A stretch of 64,000 nt of DNA from Streptosporangiaceae bacterium NEAU-GS5 (GTDB lineage: Bacteria; Actinomycetota; Actinomycetes; Streptosporangiales; Streptosporangiaceae), in the NCBI GenBank assembly GCA_017592665.1, contig JAGFNW010000001.1:372001-436000 (forward strand), read 5' to 3'. Positions 6,654 to 15,434 of the stretch are shown one piece after another. A program made the position numbers and the translations under genes. Position 1 is the stretch's first letter; each line of letters begins with the position of its first letter. Under the pieces are notes generated by a model. That model made no database searches and had not been told where the DNA came from. It saw only the letters and a program-made list of their open reading frames with translations.

Positions 6654-9600
6654 GGTTCGACACCTTCCGGCCGGGCGAGCGGGCGCATGGCCGTGATCAC
6701 ATCGAAGAGGGCCTGCGAGCTGAGCGCCGACTTCGGCTTGTGGCCGATCTCCTCGAGCGCCGCGCTCAGGGCGCCGAGGGCGCGCTGTCCACGTTCGTCG
6801 GCCTGCGTTCGGGCCAGGAACAGCAACAGTGACGCGCTGTCCTCCGCGACGTACAACGCGGGATCGGCCAGGGCGGGAACCTTGAGGATCAGGGCAGGGC
6901 GGGCCCACAGCGCCATGCCGAGGGCGTACGGATCAGGGCGATGGATCCGCGCCCATCTGAGTCTCCAGACGATGAGCCGTTCTAGCGTGTCGTGGCCCAG
7001 CTCCCACGCGCGCAGCTTCACGAACAGGTCGACCAGCCCGAGGGTTTCCCGCGTGGGCGCGGTCGGCGGTTCGTCGGCGTCGGGCGGCATGGTCGGCGAC
7101 TCGCCCGACATGAGCCCTCGGGCCAGCCACCGGAACATCACGTCGTTCCATCGGTCGCCGGGGTAGGCGTCCAGAGTTCCGTCGAGGACGGCCATGCCCA
7201 GCCGCTTGCGCGTCTCGCCCCAGGCGTCGCCGATCAATCGCTCGTACGCGGCGTCGCCGTAGTCGGGACCGGCGTGGACCCGGACCGTGTCCCCCACCAG
7301 CGCGAGATAACCCAGGATCGACTGCCAGCCCTGGTCGTCGAGGCCGGAGCGCCACAGGTGGACCGTGGAGCGCCAGTGCGCGGCCGGGTCGCTCTCGTCC
7401 GGCCACAGCCGGGTCAGCGGGACTGCGGCGTCCGTGGCCAGCCAGACGCGTAACAACACCAGGTTGGCCGAGTAGGCGGCCACCTGGCGGATCCGGTCGA
7501 GCGGGAGCGGCCGGTAGGAGGCGTAGCGCTCCGAGCCGGGCCGCCGGCGGCACCAGGCGACGAGGTTCTCGAGAACCACGAGCAGACGGCCGCGTTCTTC
7601 TTTGGGCTTGCCCGCGAACAGGTCGGCCGCGAACGCGATGATCTGGCCGCGAATCGACAGCGGCTGATGCGACAGGATCGTGAACAGAAAGCCGTCGTCG
7701 GGCTCGCGTGCCTGCCGCCGGCCGCCGAAGGCGAACACGGTGAGGTCGGACAGGGTGTCCACCAGCAGCTGCGCGACCAGATATTCGCCGAAGGTGGCGT
7801 GCAGGAATTCGTAGCAGTGCCGGGTCTGCTCATATTCGCTCAGTCTCGCCTCGGCGGCGTGCACGAAGAAGAACCGCCCGATGAGCCCGCGGCCCGTCTC
7901 GGCCGGATTGACCGTGCCGGTTTCCCTGGTGTCCAGGGCCGCCAGATCGCTGCCGAGTTCGACGTCGGTGACGTTCTGCCGCCCTCGGTTGAACATGGCG
8001 AGGGCCGCCACCGACAGATGCCACAGGTGTTCGCGTGCCAGCTCCGCCACCGCCGTCTCGCTCAGGCTCATGGCGGTCTTGGTGACTTCTCTGCGCGCGA
8101 AGTTCTCCATGAGCCGGTCGTACAGATAGGCCTTGGACATCTCCTCGTCCAGCGGCGGTGACTGCGGGTCGGCCGAATAGAGCGCGAGCATCAGCAGCAG
8201 AAGCGGCTGCCCGGCCAGGTCGGCGTGGGAAAGGGCGATGTCGGGGGACATGCGGCGGACCTTTCCCGCCTCGATGGCCGCCTGGTTGGCCTCGTGCCAG
8301 GCCGCGATCCAGGCGTGGATCTGCGGCCGGCTGAACTCCTCCAGCTTGACCAGGGCCGTGCCCCGCGGCACGTCCACCCAGTCGGCGACGAGCGTGCGCG
8401 AGGTCACCACGACGACCACCGGACGGCCCTGCTCGGCCTCGCGCCGCTGGAAGTCCATGACCTCCTTCAGATAGCCGCTGCGATGGCCCGCGGCCGCCTG
8501 CAGGAGTTCGTCGAGGCCGTCGAGCAGGACGATCCGGACCGTGGAGCGGCTCTGCTCGGCCAGCCGCCACCATTCGATCCGGCCGTGGGTGGCAAGGTCG
8601 AGGGCGTCCTGGATCTGCTCGTAAACGGGCGCCTCGGCGCCGACCCGCCGCAGCGGCACCCGGACCACGGTGTACGACTCGGGCGGCAGCCGGGCCGCCA
8701 GCACCTTGGTGAGCAGGCTCTTTCCGGCGCCGGGGTGGCCCAGCAGGAGCATCGGGAGCCGGGTCGCCTCGGCCGAGCAGACGTGGGCCGCGAGGAGCAC
8801 GTCCAGGTCCTCGCGTACGTCCTGGGCCGCCCACCAGCCGTCGTCGGCCGGCCGTGCCGACGCGTCGTGCGCGGCGAGCCGATAGGCGGGGGTCACGTAG
8901 ATCCGCCCGACCCGCGGGAAGGTGATCTCCTCGTCGTGGCGCATCGCGGTGACCGGCACGATGCTCTCCTCCAGCGCGCCACGGTTCGCGCGGTGCAGTG
9001 CGGCGCACGCGTCGTCGGTGACGGTCACACCGCCCACCCGGAGGAGCCCTTCGAGGCGCGTCAGGGCCGACGACTGGCCGTCGAGCACGGCGAGGATGTC
9101 CTCCCGCGAGGTGCGGGCGAGATGGCGGCTCGCCGCGTGCTCGCCGAGCATGGCCCAGACGAGGAACTCGGGGATCAGCGCCGCCGTCTGAAGGTAGTGC
9201 GACTGGTAGCGCTCGGCCGCCTGCCCGGCTATGCCGTCGAGCACCTGGCCGACCGCCGGTTCGTAGGCGGCCAGGCCCTGGACGAGGGCCCGCGTGCGTT
9301 CGGCGAGCGTTGCCAGCCAGTCGTGGACGTCGGTGAGTGTCTCGGTGAATCCCCGCACGGCGGACGGGGCCGGCACCTCCGCGTCGTACAGCAGCTTGTA
9401 ATAGTCGTCACGACGCTGTCGCCACTGGCCGGTGACCAGCATCTCGTGTTCTTCGTCGGTCAATTCGAGGCGTTTGTAGGCGCGCTTGCCGAGTTGCTCG
9501 CGCAATTCCTCGAAAAACGCGGCCGCGACCATCGTGGTGTGCGCCGCCGTGATCAGTTGATGACGGTCGTAACCGGCCGTGCCCTGCAACCGGTCGGTCA

Positions 9601-9844
9601 TCGCGTCCAGCGACTTGCGCACCAGGCCGCACGCCTCGTTTTTCTGGTCGATCCATCCCCACACGGCCGCGAAACCCGCGAGTGGCGCCAGAACCGGGCT
9701 GGTCAGGGACGCGATGCCGGCCGCGACGCCGGCGCCGAATATGGCGCCGCCGAGGATCTGGTCGAGCTTGTCGATCCGCGGCCGATCGTGATGGCCGAGA
9801 ATCCGTAACGCTCCCCTGTACGTCAACGCCGGATCACGCCACAT
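6650..9844 (-). CDS. NACHT-domain STAND ATPase
   Basis: A 1064-residue protein. Residues 30-60 hold a glycine/alanine-rich hydrophobic stretch (GAIFGAGVAAGIASL), possibly a membrane hairpin. An N-terminal helical region follows. The NACHT ATPase is near residues 355-560: Walker A LLGHPGAGKS, Walker B VRIVLLDGLDELL, then a sensor region VVVVTSR. A long helical C-terminal region follows, with no obvious LRR, TPR or WD repeats. NACHT ATPases of this shape act in bacterial conflict and immunity systems. AAGGAG precedes the ATG. It heads an operon with the SCO2524-like and SCO2523-like genes, joined by ATGA overlaps. Codons 13 and 798 are TTA, so expression may depend on bldA. The trigger and effector cannot be read from the sequence. 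Confidence 0.85.
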   Translation of the reverse strand: MWRDPALTYRGALRILGHHDRPRIDKLDQILGGAIFGAGVAAGIASLTSPVLAPLAGFAAVWGWIDQKNEACGLVRKSLDAMTDRLQGTAGYDRHQLITAAHTTMVAAAFFEELREQLGKRAYKRLELTDEEHEMLVTGQWRQRRDDYYKLLYDAEVPAPSAVRGFTETLTDVHDWLATLAERTRALVQGLAAYEPAVGQVLDGIAGQAAERYQSHYLQTAALIPEFLVWAMLGEHAASRHLARTSREDILAVLDGQSSALTRLEGLLRVGGVTVTDDACAALHRANRGALEESIVPVTAMRHDEEITFPRVGRIYVTPAYRLAAHDASARPADDGWWAAQDVREDLDVLLAAHVCSAEATRLPMLLLGHPGAGKSLLTKVLAARLPPESYTVVRVPLRRVGAEAPVYEQIQDALDLATHGRIEWWRLAEQSRSTVRIVLLDGLDELLQAAAGHRSGYLKEVMDFQRREAEQGRPVVVVVTSRTLVADWVDVPRGTALVKLEEFSRPQIHAWIAAWHEANQAAIEAGKVRRMSPDIALSHADLAGQPLLLLMLALYSADPQSPPLDEEMSKAYLYDRLMENFARREVTKTAMSLSETAVAELAREHLWHLSVAALAMFNRGRQNVTDVELGSDLAALDTRETGTVNPAETGRGLIGRFFFVHAAEARLSEYEQTRHCYEFLHATFGEYLVAQLLVDTLSDLTVFAFGGRRQAREPDDGFLFTILSHQPLSIRGQIIAFAADLFAGKPKEERGRLLVVLENLVAWCRRRPGSERYASYRPLPLDRIRQVAAYSANLVLLRVWLATDAAVPLTRLWPDESDPAAHWRSTVHLWRSGLDDQGWQSILGYLALVGDTVRVHAGPDYGDAAYERLIGDAWGETRKRLGMAVLDGTLDAYPGDRWNDVMFRWLARGLMSGESPTMPPDADEPPTAPTRETLGLVDLFVKLRAWELGHDTLERLIVWRLRWARIHRPDPYALGMALWARPALILKVPALADPALYVAEDSASLLLFLARTQADERGQRALGALSAALEEIGHKPKSALSSQALFDVITAMRPLARPEGVEP

Positions 9845-9868
9845 GCCGTCTCCTTATCGGGAGCGCGA

Positions 9869-9913
9869 CGATCGCCTACGTAAAACGGTACCTGCCGATT
9901 ACGCAGGCGATCG
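9869..9913. promoter_or_regulatory. 9-bp inverted repeat upstream of NACHT operon
   Basis: CGATCGCCT (9869-9877) and AGGCGATCG (9905-9913) are perfect complements 27 bp apart. They lie in the short gap between the isomerase-like gene and the NACHT start. This could be a transcript hairpin ending the upstream gene or an operator for the NACHT promoter. The enclosed sequence is relatively AT-rich. Confidence 0.45.
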
Positions 9914-9930
9914 GCCCGGCGAGAAAGACG

Positions 9931-10533
9931 TCAGGCGGCGGCCCTTTCCGGGTCGCTGGGATGCTCGGTGAGCGGGGTGACCTCCACCTCCAGCCACGGT
10001 GACAGCGGCAGCGACGCCAGCATCTCCCCCATTTCGGCCGTGTCGCGGGCCCGCCAGAGGCCGAGGGCGCGGCCCTGCCCAGGCAGCCGCCACAAGCGGC
10101 GCAGCCGTCCCTGTTCGCCCAGCTCACGCGTGCGGACCTGCTCGCCGCGCCGGCCTCGCTCCACGTCGTCGGCGGGCGTTCCATCGGGGACGACGAGGGT
10201 GAACGTGGTGAAGAACTCCGGGTCGCCGGCGGCCGCCACCCCTACCGCAGGCGGGTCGTTGGGGTGCGGCGAGAGCGGTGTCACCTCGTCGGTGCGCCAC
10301 ACGCGCAGCGGCATCGAGGCGAGCACCTTCTCCAGCTCCCCCGGATCGCCGGCGGCGAACAGCCCGAGCGTCCGCCACTCGCCCGGGGCCAGCGGGGGAC
10401 GCCACAACCGGCGCAGCACGCCCTCGGCGGCCAGTTCGCGCGAGTGCGCGGCCTCGCGTGCGCGGACGTCGTCCACGGCCTCCTGCGATGTGCCCTCCGG
10501 CACGTGGGTGGTCATCGTGACGAGGTACTCCAT
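9931..10533 (-). CDS. Tandem muconolactone-isomerase-like (ferredoxin-fold) protein
   Basis: A 200-residue protein made of two copies of an about 95-residue domain. Each copy begins with a strand ending in VPDGT or VPEGT, then a helix rich in R and E (ELAAEGVLRRLWR; ELGEQGRLRRLWR), a GLW/GLF strand, a helix ending LASMPL or LASLPL, and closes with EVTPL..HP.D. That is the muconolactone delta-isomerase/YciI-like pattern. The two copies together could form in one chain the unit other members build as dimers. I chose the ATG at 10533; the Shine-Dalgarno is weak. Substrate and role are unknown. It is divergent from the VOC gene at 10658. Confidence 0.7.
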   Translation of the reverse strand: MEYLVTMTTHVPEGTSQEAVDDVRAREAAHSRELAAEGVLRRLWRPPLAPGEWRTLGLFAAGDPGELEKVLASMPLRVWRTDEVTPLSPHPNDPPAVGVAAAGDPEFFTTFTLVVPDGTPADDVERGRRGEQVRTRELGEQGRLRRLWRLPGQGRALGLWRARDTAEMGEMLASLPLSPWLEVEVTPLTEHPSDPERAAA

Positions 10534-10657
10534 GGTTTCAGCATGGCCCGTCGGCTGTACGGCCGCGCCAGGGGGACACCCCGGGACCGCCCTGGTCCAC
10601 CCAGGCCAGGGCTCCTCCAGGGTGCGACCGGCCGCCCGAGCGGCGACGTTGGTGGAC

Positions 10658-11098
10658 ATGGACATGAAACTCGAGGTCATCGTCATTCCCGTGGCCGACG
10701 TCGACCGGGCCCTCGACTTCTACAAAGGATTGGGCTGGCGGGTGGACGCCGACCTCGGCGACGCGGAATACCGGGTCATCCAGCTGACACCGCCCGGCTC
10801 GGCCGCCTCGATCATCTTCGGCGAAGGGCTCAGCTCGGCCGCGCCGGGCTCGGCGCAGGGGCTGCACCTGATCGTGGACGACATCGACGACGCACGGGCC
10901 GAACTCGTCGCCAACGGCGTGATCGTGAGCGAGGTGTTCCACGACATCAGCGGGATTTTCCATCATGCGGGAAACGAGGGACGGCTGCCGGGGCCGGCCC
11001 CCGAGCGCGCCAGCTACGCCTCGTTCGCCGCGTTCAACGACACCGAGGGCAACCAGTGGGTCCTCCAGGAGATCACCACCCGCCTTCCGGGCCGCTAG
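10658..11098 (+). CDS. VOC-superfamily (glyoxalase-like) protein
   Basis: A 146-residue protein with the paired beta-alpha-beta-beta-beta modules of the vicinal oxygen chelate fold. It opens with LEVIVIPVADVDRALDFYKGLGW and closes with FNDTEGNQWVLQEI, a common VOC ending (D..GN.w.lqe). Candidate metal ligands are the histidine in GLHLIVDDIDD and the glutamate in the last strand (QEI). Members bind divalent metals and act as lyases, isomerases, dioxygenases or resistance proteins. Nothing here fixes the substrate. ATGs at 10658 and 10664 are both possible. Confidence 0.8.
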   Translation: MDMKLEVIVIPVADVDRALDFYKGLGWRVDADLGDAEYRVIQLTPPGSAASIIFGEGLSSAAPGSAQGLHLIVDDIDDARAELVANGVIVSEVFHDISGIFHHAGNEGRLPGPAPERASYASFAAFNDTEGNQWVLQEITTRLPGR

Positions 11099-11174
11099 GC
11101 CACCCGGGGGCGGGCGCTGAGCTGCGGTTCTGGTATGCCATCATGCAAACGAAGGGCCGTTTCGAGGCTCGGCG

Positions 11175-13946
11175 GTGGCTATGTGGTCGCATGCTCCTGG
11201 ATCTGAACTCCGTGGCCGGAACACCGAATGCGCGACGCTGGACCGCCTCGTCGCGCGGGCCCGCTCCGGCGTCGGCCAGGTGCTCGTGCTCCGCGGCGAG
11301 ACCGGGATCGGCAAGAGCGCGCTCCTCGGCCATCTGTCGGAACACGCGTGCGGATGCCGCGTCGCCCGGGCGGCCGGCGTGGAATCGGAGACGGAGCTGG
11401 CCTATGCCGGGCTCCACCAGTTGTGCGCGCCCATGCTCGATCACCTCGACCGGCTGCCCCTGCCGCAGCGCGACGCGCTCGCTACGGCGTTCGGCACCCG
11501 CAACGGGGCGCCGCCCGACCCGTTCCTTGTCGGTCTCGCCGTCTTGACCCTGCTCGCCGAGATCGCCGAGAAGCAGCCGCTGATCTGCCTGATCGACGAC
11601 GCGCAGTGGCTGGATCAGGCCTCGGCAAGGACGCTCGCCTTCGCCGCCCGCCGCCTGCTCGCCGAGCCGATCGCGCTCGTTCTCGCCGGCGGTATGACCG
11701 AGGATCACCTGCTCGACGGGCTGCCCGAGCTCGTCGTGACCGGGCTCGGCGACCCCGACGCCCGCGCCGTGCTCGACGACGCCCTCCAGGGTCCCCTGGA
11801 CGAGGCCGTACGCGACCAGATCGTGGCCGAGAGCCGCGGCAACCCGCTCGCGCTCGTCGAACTGCCCCGCGCCTGGAGCCCGGCCGAGCTCGCCGGCGGT
11901 TTCGGACTCCCCGGCACGCCGCTGACCGGCCGCATCGAGCAGATCTACCGGCACAGGCTGGACGGGCTTCCGGCCGAGACCCGGCGGCTGCTGCTCACGG
12001 CGGCGGCCGAGCCGACCGGCGGCCTCGCCCTGCTGTGGCGCGCCATGGAAGCGCTCGAGATCGGCGTGGACGCCGCCGCGCCGGCCGAGGCCGCCGGTTT
12101 GATCGAACTCGGCACCCGGGTGCGCTTCCCGCACCCGCTGGTGCGTTCGACCGTCTACGGATCGGCGCCGCCCGCCGACCGGCGCGTGGTCCACCGAGCC
12201 CTCGCCGAGGCCACCGACCAGGACCTCGACCCCGACCGCCACGCCTGGCACCGCGCCCGTGCCACATCCGGCGCCGACGAGCAGGTCGCGGCCGAGCTGG
12301 AGCGGTCGGCCGACCGGGCGCGGGCCCGCGGCGGCCTGGCCGCGGCCGCCGCGCTACTCGAACGCGCGGCGGCGTTCTCCGCCGACCCGCCCGGCCTCGC
12401 CCGGCGGGCGCTCGCCGCCGCGCAGGCCAAACACCAGGCCGGCGCGCCGGACGACGCGATCGCGCTGCTGGCCCTGGCGCACGCCGGACCGCTCGACGAC
12501 ATACGGGGCGCACACGCCGAGCTGCTCCACGGGCGGCTGGCGGCCGGCTCGAGCCACGGCCGCGACGCCCCCGCCCTGCTGCTGGCCGCCGCGCGGCGGC
12601 TGGAGCCGCTCGACGCGGCCCTGTCTCGCGAGACCTACCTGGAGGCGCTGGTCGCGGCGCTGTCCGTCGGTCGGCTGGGGAACGAGGCGAGCCTTCAGGA
12701 AGTGGCCGCGGCCGCCCGTGCCGCGCCCCACTGCGAGAAACGCCCGTCCGACCTGCTCCTCGCCGGCCTGGCCGAGATGGTCACCGAGGGTTACGCGGCC
12801 GGTGCCCCGCTGCTGAAGCGGGCCGTGGCGGCCTTCCGCACCGATGAGACGGGCCCTGACGAGGCCGTACACCGGCTCTGGCCGGCCGCTCACGCCGCCC
12901 GCGACCTGTGGGACGACGAGGGCTGGGACGCGCTGTGCGCACGCCAGATCCAGCTGGCCCGGCAGGCCGGGGCGCTGGCCGTCCTTCCGGAGGCGCTGAG
13001 CGCGCACATCACGCTCCACCTGTTCAAGGGAGAGCTCCGGAGGGCCGCGTCCGTCGTCCAGGAGCTCGCCGCGGTCACCGAGGCGACCGGCGACAGGCTT
13101 CCGCCGTACGGTGCCTTGGCGCTGGCCGCCTACCAGGGCAGACAGGCGGCGGCCGCCGAGCTGGTGGACGTGGTCGGCGACGCGGCGGCCCGCCGTGGCG
13201 AGGGCACGGGCCTGACCCGGGTCCAGCATTGCGTTGCCGTACTGCACAACGGGCTCGGCCATTACGAGGACGCGTTCGCGGCCGCCGAAGACGGCGCCGC
13301 CGGCCCGCACGAGCCGGCGTTCGCCGCGTGGTCGCTCGCCGAGCTGGTCGAGGCGGCCGCGCGAAGCGGCCGGGACGAACGCGCCGCCGACGCCTTCGAG
13401 CGGCTGGCCGTGACCACGGACGCGGCCGGCACCGCGTGGGCGCGCGGGGTGGAAAGCCGCTCCCGGGCGCTGATCAGCCCCGACTCGGCCGCCGAGCGCC
13501 ACTATCGGGCCGCGATCAAACAGCTGGGCCGGGCCTCCGTGCGTCTGGAACTGGCCAGGGCGCACCTGCTGTACGGCGAGTGGCTGCGCCGGGCCAACCG
13601 GCGGTTCGACGCGCGGACCCGGCTCCAGGCGGCGTACGACATGTTCGCGGAGATGGGGGCCGAGGGCTTCGCCGAGCGCGCCCGGCGGGAGGTGCTGGCC
13701 ACCGGGGGGACCGTGCGCAAGCGCAGTGTCGACGCCGACGAGGAGCTGACGGCGCAGGAGGCGCAGATCGCGCAGCTGGCCCGCGACGGCCTGTCCAACC
13801 CCGAGATCGGCGGCCAGCTGTTCATCAGCGCGCGCACAGTGGAATGGCATCTGCGCAAAGTCTTCACCAAGCTGGGAATCACCTCGCGGCGGCAGCTACG
13901 CGCCGCGCTTCCCCCGAACGGCCGTTTCGGCGCGGCCGAAGACTAG
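11175..13946 (+). CDS. LuxR-family ATPase regulator (LAL type)
   Basis: A 923-residue regulator. The N-terminal ATPase has Walker A RGETGIGKSALL near residue 42 and Walker B-like LICLIDDAQW near 140. A long TPR-like helical middle follows. The C-terminal LuxR HTH (about 860-915) reads LTAQEAQIAQLARDGLSNPE then ISARTVEWHLRKVFTKL. LAL proteins switch on operons in response to an effector bound by the ATPase. The GTG at 11175 has GAGG upstream; an ATG two codons later is an alternative. It precedes the oxidoreductase/SDR pair on the same strand and may control them. No operator is evident. Confidence 0.9.
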   Translation: MAMWSHAPGSELRGRNTECATLDRLVARARSGVGQVLVLRGETGIGKSALLGHLSEHACGCRVARAAGVESETELAYAGLHQLCAPMLDHLDRLPLPQRDALATAFGTRNGAPPDPFLVGLAVLTLLAEIAEKQPLICLIDDAQWLDQASARTLAFAARRLLAEPIALVLAGGMTEDHLLDGLPELVVTGLGDPDARAVLDDALQGPLDEAVRDQIVAESRGNPLALVELPRAWSPAELAGGFGLPGTPLTGRIEQIYRHRLDGLPAETRRLLLTAAAEPTGGLALLWRAMEALEIGVDAAAPAEAAGLIELGTRVRFPHPLVRSTVYGSAPPADRRVVHRALAEATDQDLDPDRHAWHRARATSGADEQVAAELERSADRARARGGLAAAAALLERAAAFSADPPGLARRALAAAQAKHQAGAPDDAIALLALAHAGPLDDIRGAHAELLHGRLAAGSSHGRDAPALLLAAARRLEPLDAALSRETYLEALVAALSVGRLGNEASLQEVAAAARAAPHCEKRPSDLLLAGLAEMVTEGYAAGAPLLKRAVAAFRTDETGPDEAVHRLWPAAHAARDLWDDEGWDALCARQIQLARQAGALAVLPEALSAHITLHLFKGELRRAASVVQELAAVTEATGDRLPPYGALALAAYQGRQAAAAELVDVVGDAAARRGEGTGLTRVQHCVAVLHNGLGHYEDAFAAAEDGAAGPHEPAFAAWSLAELVEAAARSGRDERAADAFERLAVTTDAAGTAWARGVESRSRALISPDSAAERHYRAAIKQLGRASVRLELARAHLLYGEWLRRANRRFDARTRLQAAYDMFAEMGAEGFAERARREVLATGGTVRKRSVDADEELTAQEAQIAQLARDGLSNPEIGGQLFISARTVEWHLRKVFTKLGITSRRQLRAALPPNGRFGAAED

Positions 13947-14045
13947 GGTGCGGGCCCGTCGCCTTCCCTGGTGCGACATGACACCCCAGGCGTGAAAGTG
14001 TCGAAACCATCATCAGGAGCATGCCCGAGCCGGAGGCCGTACACG

Positions 14046-15434
14046 ATGACCGAGCCCGACGCCACGAACGCGGCGGCACCTTCGACCACGCACTTCGACG
14101 CGATCGTCATGGGCGGCGGGGCGCCCGGTGAGCACTGCGCCGCCGCCATCGCGGCCGGCGGCCTGCGTGTCGCCATCGTCGAGCGCGAGCTGCTGGGGGG
14201 CGAATGCTCCTACTACGCCTGCATCCCGTCCAAGACGCTGCTGCGCCCCGGCGAGGCGCTCGCGGCGGCCCGCGACGCCCCGGGCGCGGCGCAGGCCGTC
14301 ACCGGATCGCTCGACCCCGAGGCCGCCCTGGGCTGGCGCGACTTCATGGTCTCCAACTACGACGACACAGGTGCGCGGAGCTGGGCGAAGAGCGCGGGAA
14401 TAGAGGTGCTGCGGGGGTCGGGCCGGCTGGCCGGGCCCCACACGGTCGCGGTGGGCGACGACACCTACACGGCCGACCACATCGTGATCGCGACCGGCGC
14501 CGACCCGATGATCCCGCCCGTCCCGGGCCTGCGCGAGCTGCCGGGCATATGGACCAACCGCGAGGTCACCGGGCTGACCGAGGTCCCGCGGCGGCTGATC
14601 ATCATCGGCGCCGGTCCGACCGGGGTCGAGATGGCCCAGGCGCTCACCCGCATGGGCGCGTCCGTGGCCTTGGTCGACCACAGCGAGCACGTGCTGGCGC
14701 GCGAGCCGCGTGCGCTCGGCGAGGCCGTCGGCGCCGCGCTCGCGGCGGAGGGCATCGAGCTCCATATGGGCCAGGTGGCGACCGAGGCCCGGCTCGAGGG
14801 CGACGAGTATGTGCTCTTCCTCACCGACGGCACCGAGCTGCGCGGCGACCGGCTGCTGGTCGCCACCGGCCGCCGGCCGCGCGTCGAGGGCATCGGGCTC
14901 GAGACCGTGGGCATCGAGCCCAATCCGCGCGGCATCCAGGTCGACGACCGGATGTCCTGCGGCGACGGGCTCTGGGCGGTCGGCGACGTCACGGGGCTGT
15001 GGCAGCTGACGCACGTCGGCGAATACCAGGGCCGGGTGGTCGCGGCGAACATCCAGGGCCGCCCGTGGACGGCCCGCTACGACGCCGTGCCACGCGTGGT
15101 CTACTGCGACCCCGAGGCGGCCTCCGTGGGCGAGGCCGAGGGCGCGTTCACGGCGACCGTGCAGCTGTCGGGCGTGCCCCGTACGGCCACCTACACGCGC
15201 GCCTACGACACGCGGCCCGGCTTCCTCACGCTCGTCTCGGACGGCGAGCGGCTCACCGGGGCGTACGCCGTCGGGCCCAACGCGGGCGAATGGATGCAGC
15301 AGGCGACCCTGGCCGTGCGGGCCCAGGTGCCGCTGCTGGTGCTGCTCGACGTCATCCAGCCGTTCCCCACGTTCTCCGAGGCCTTCCTGCACGGCCTTCG
15401 CGACCTCGACACCCAGATCAGGAAACGATCATGA
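14046..15434 (+). CDS. Class I pyridine nucleotide-disulfide oxidoreductase
   Basis: A 462-residue flavoprotein. The FAD motif is GGGAPGEHCAAAIAAGG. The redox disulfide is GGECSYYACIPSK (Cys-x4-Cys, as in mercuric and lipoamide reductases). The NAD(P) motif is IIGAGPTGVEMAQAL, and a second FAD segment is DGLWAVGDVTG. The C-terminal interface lacks the usual HAHPT catalytic His/Glu pair (it reads IQPFPTFSEAF), so a normal dithiol reductase role is uncertain. The ATG at 14046 is preceded by CGGAGG. Its stop overlaps the start of the SDR gene (ATGA), so the two are coupled and probably act in one pathway. Confidence 0.85.
   Translation: MTEPDATNAAAPSTTHFDAIVMGGGAPGEHCAAAIAAGGLRVAIVERELLGGECSYYACIPSKTLLRPGEALAAARDAPGAAQAVTGSLDPEAALGWRDFMVSNYDDTGARSWAKSAGIEVLRGSGRLAGPHTVAVGDDTYTADHIVIATGADPMIPPVPGLRELPGIWTNREVTGLTEVPRRLIIIGAGPTGVEMAQALTRMGASVALVDHSEHVLAREPRALGEAVGAALAAEGIELHMGQVATEARLEGDEYVLFLTDGTELRGDRLLVATGRRPRVEGIGLETVGIEPNPRGIQVDDRMSCGDGLWAVGDVTGLWQLTHVGEYQGRVVAANIQGRPWTARYDAVPRVVYCDPEAASVGEAEGAFTATVQLSGVPRTATYTRAYDTRPGFLTLVSDGERLTGAYAVGPNAGEWMQQATLAVRAQVPLLVLLDVIQPFPTFSEAFLHGLRDLDTQIRKRS

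Noticed and set aside
8225-9808. 527-codon frame antisense to the NACHT gene
   Set aside because: The opposite strand has Walker A and B motifs and a good ribosome site; this frame has none.
11073-12251. 392-codon frame antisense to the first LAL gene
   Set aside because: Rich in Arg, Gly and Pro with no motif; the LAL Walker and HTH motifs are on the other strand.
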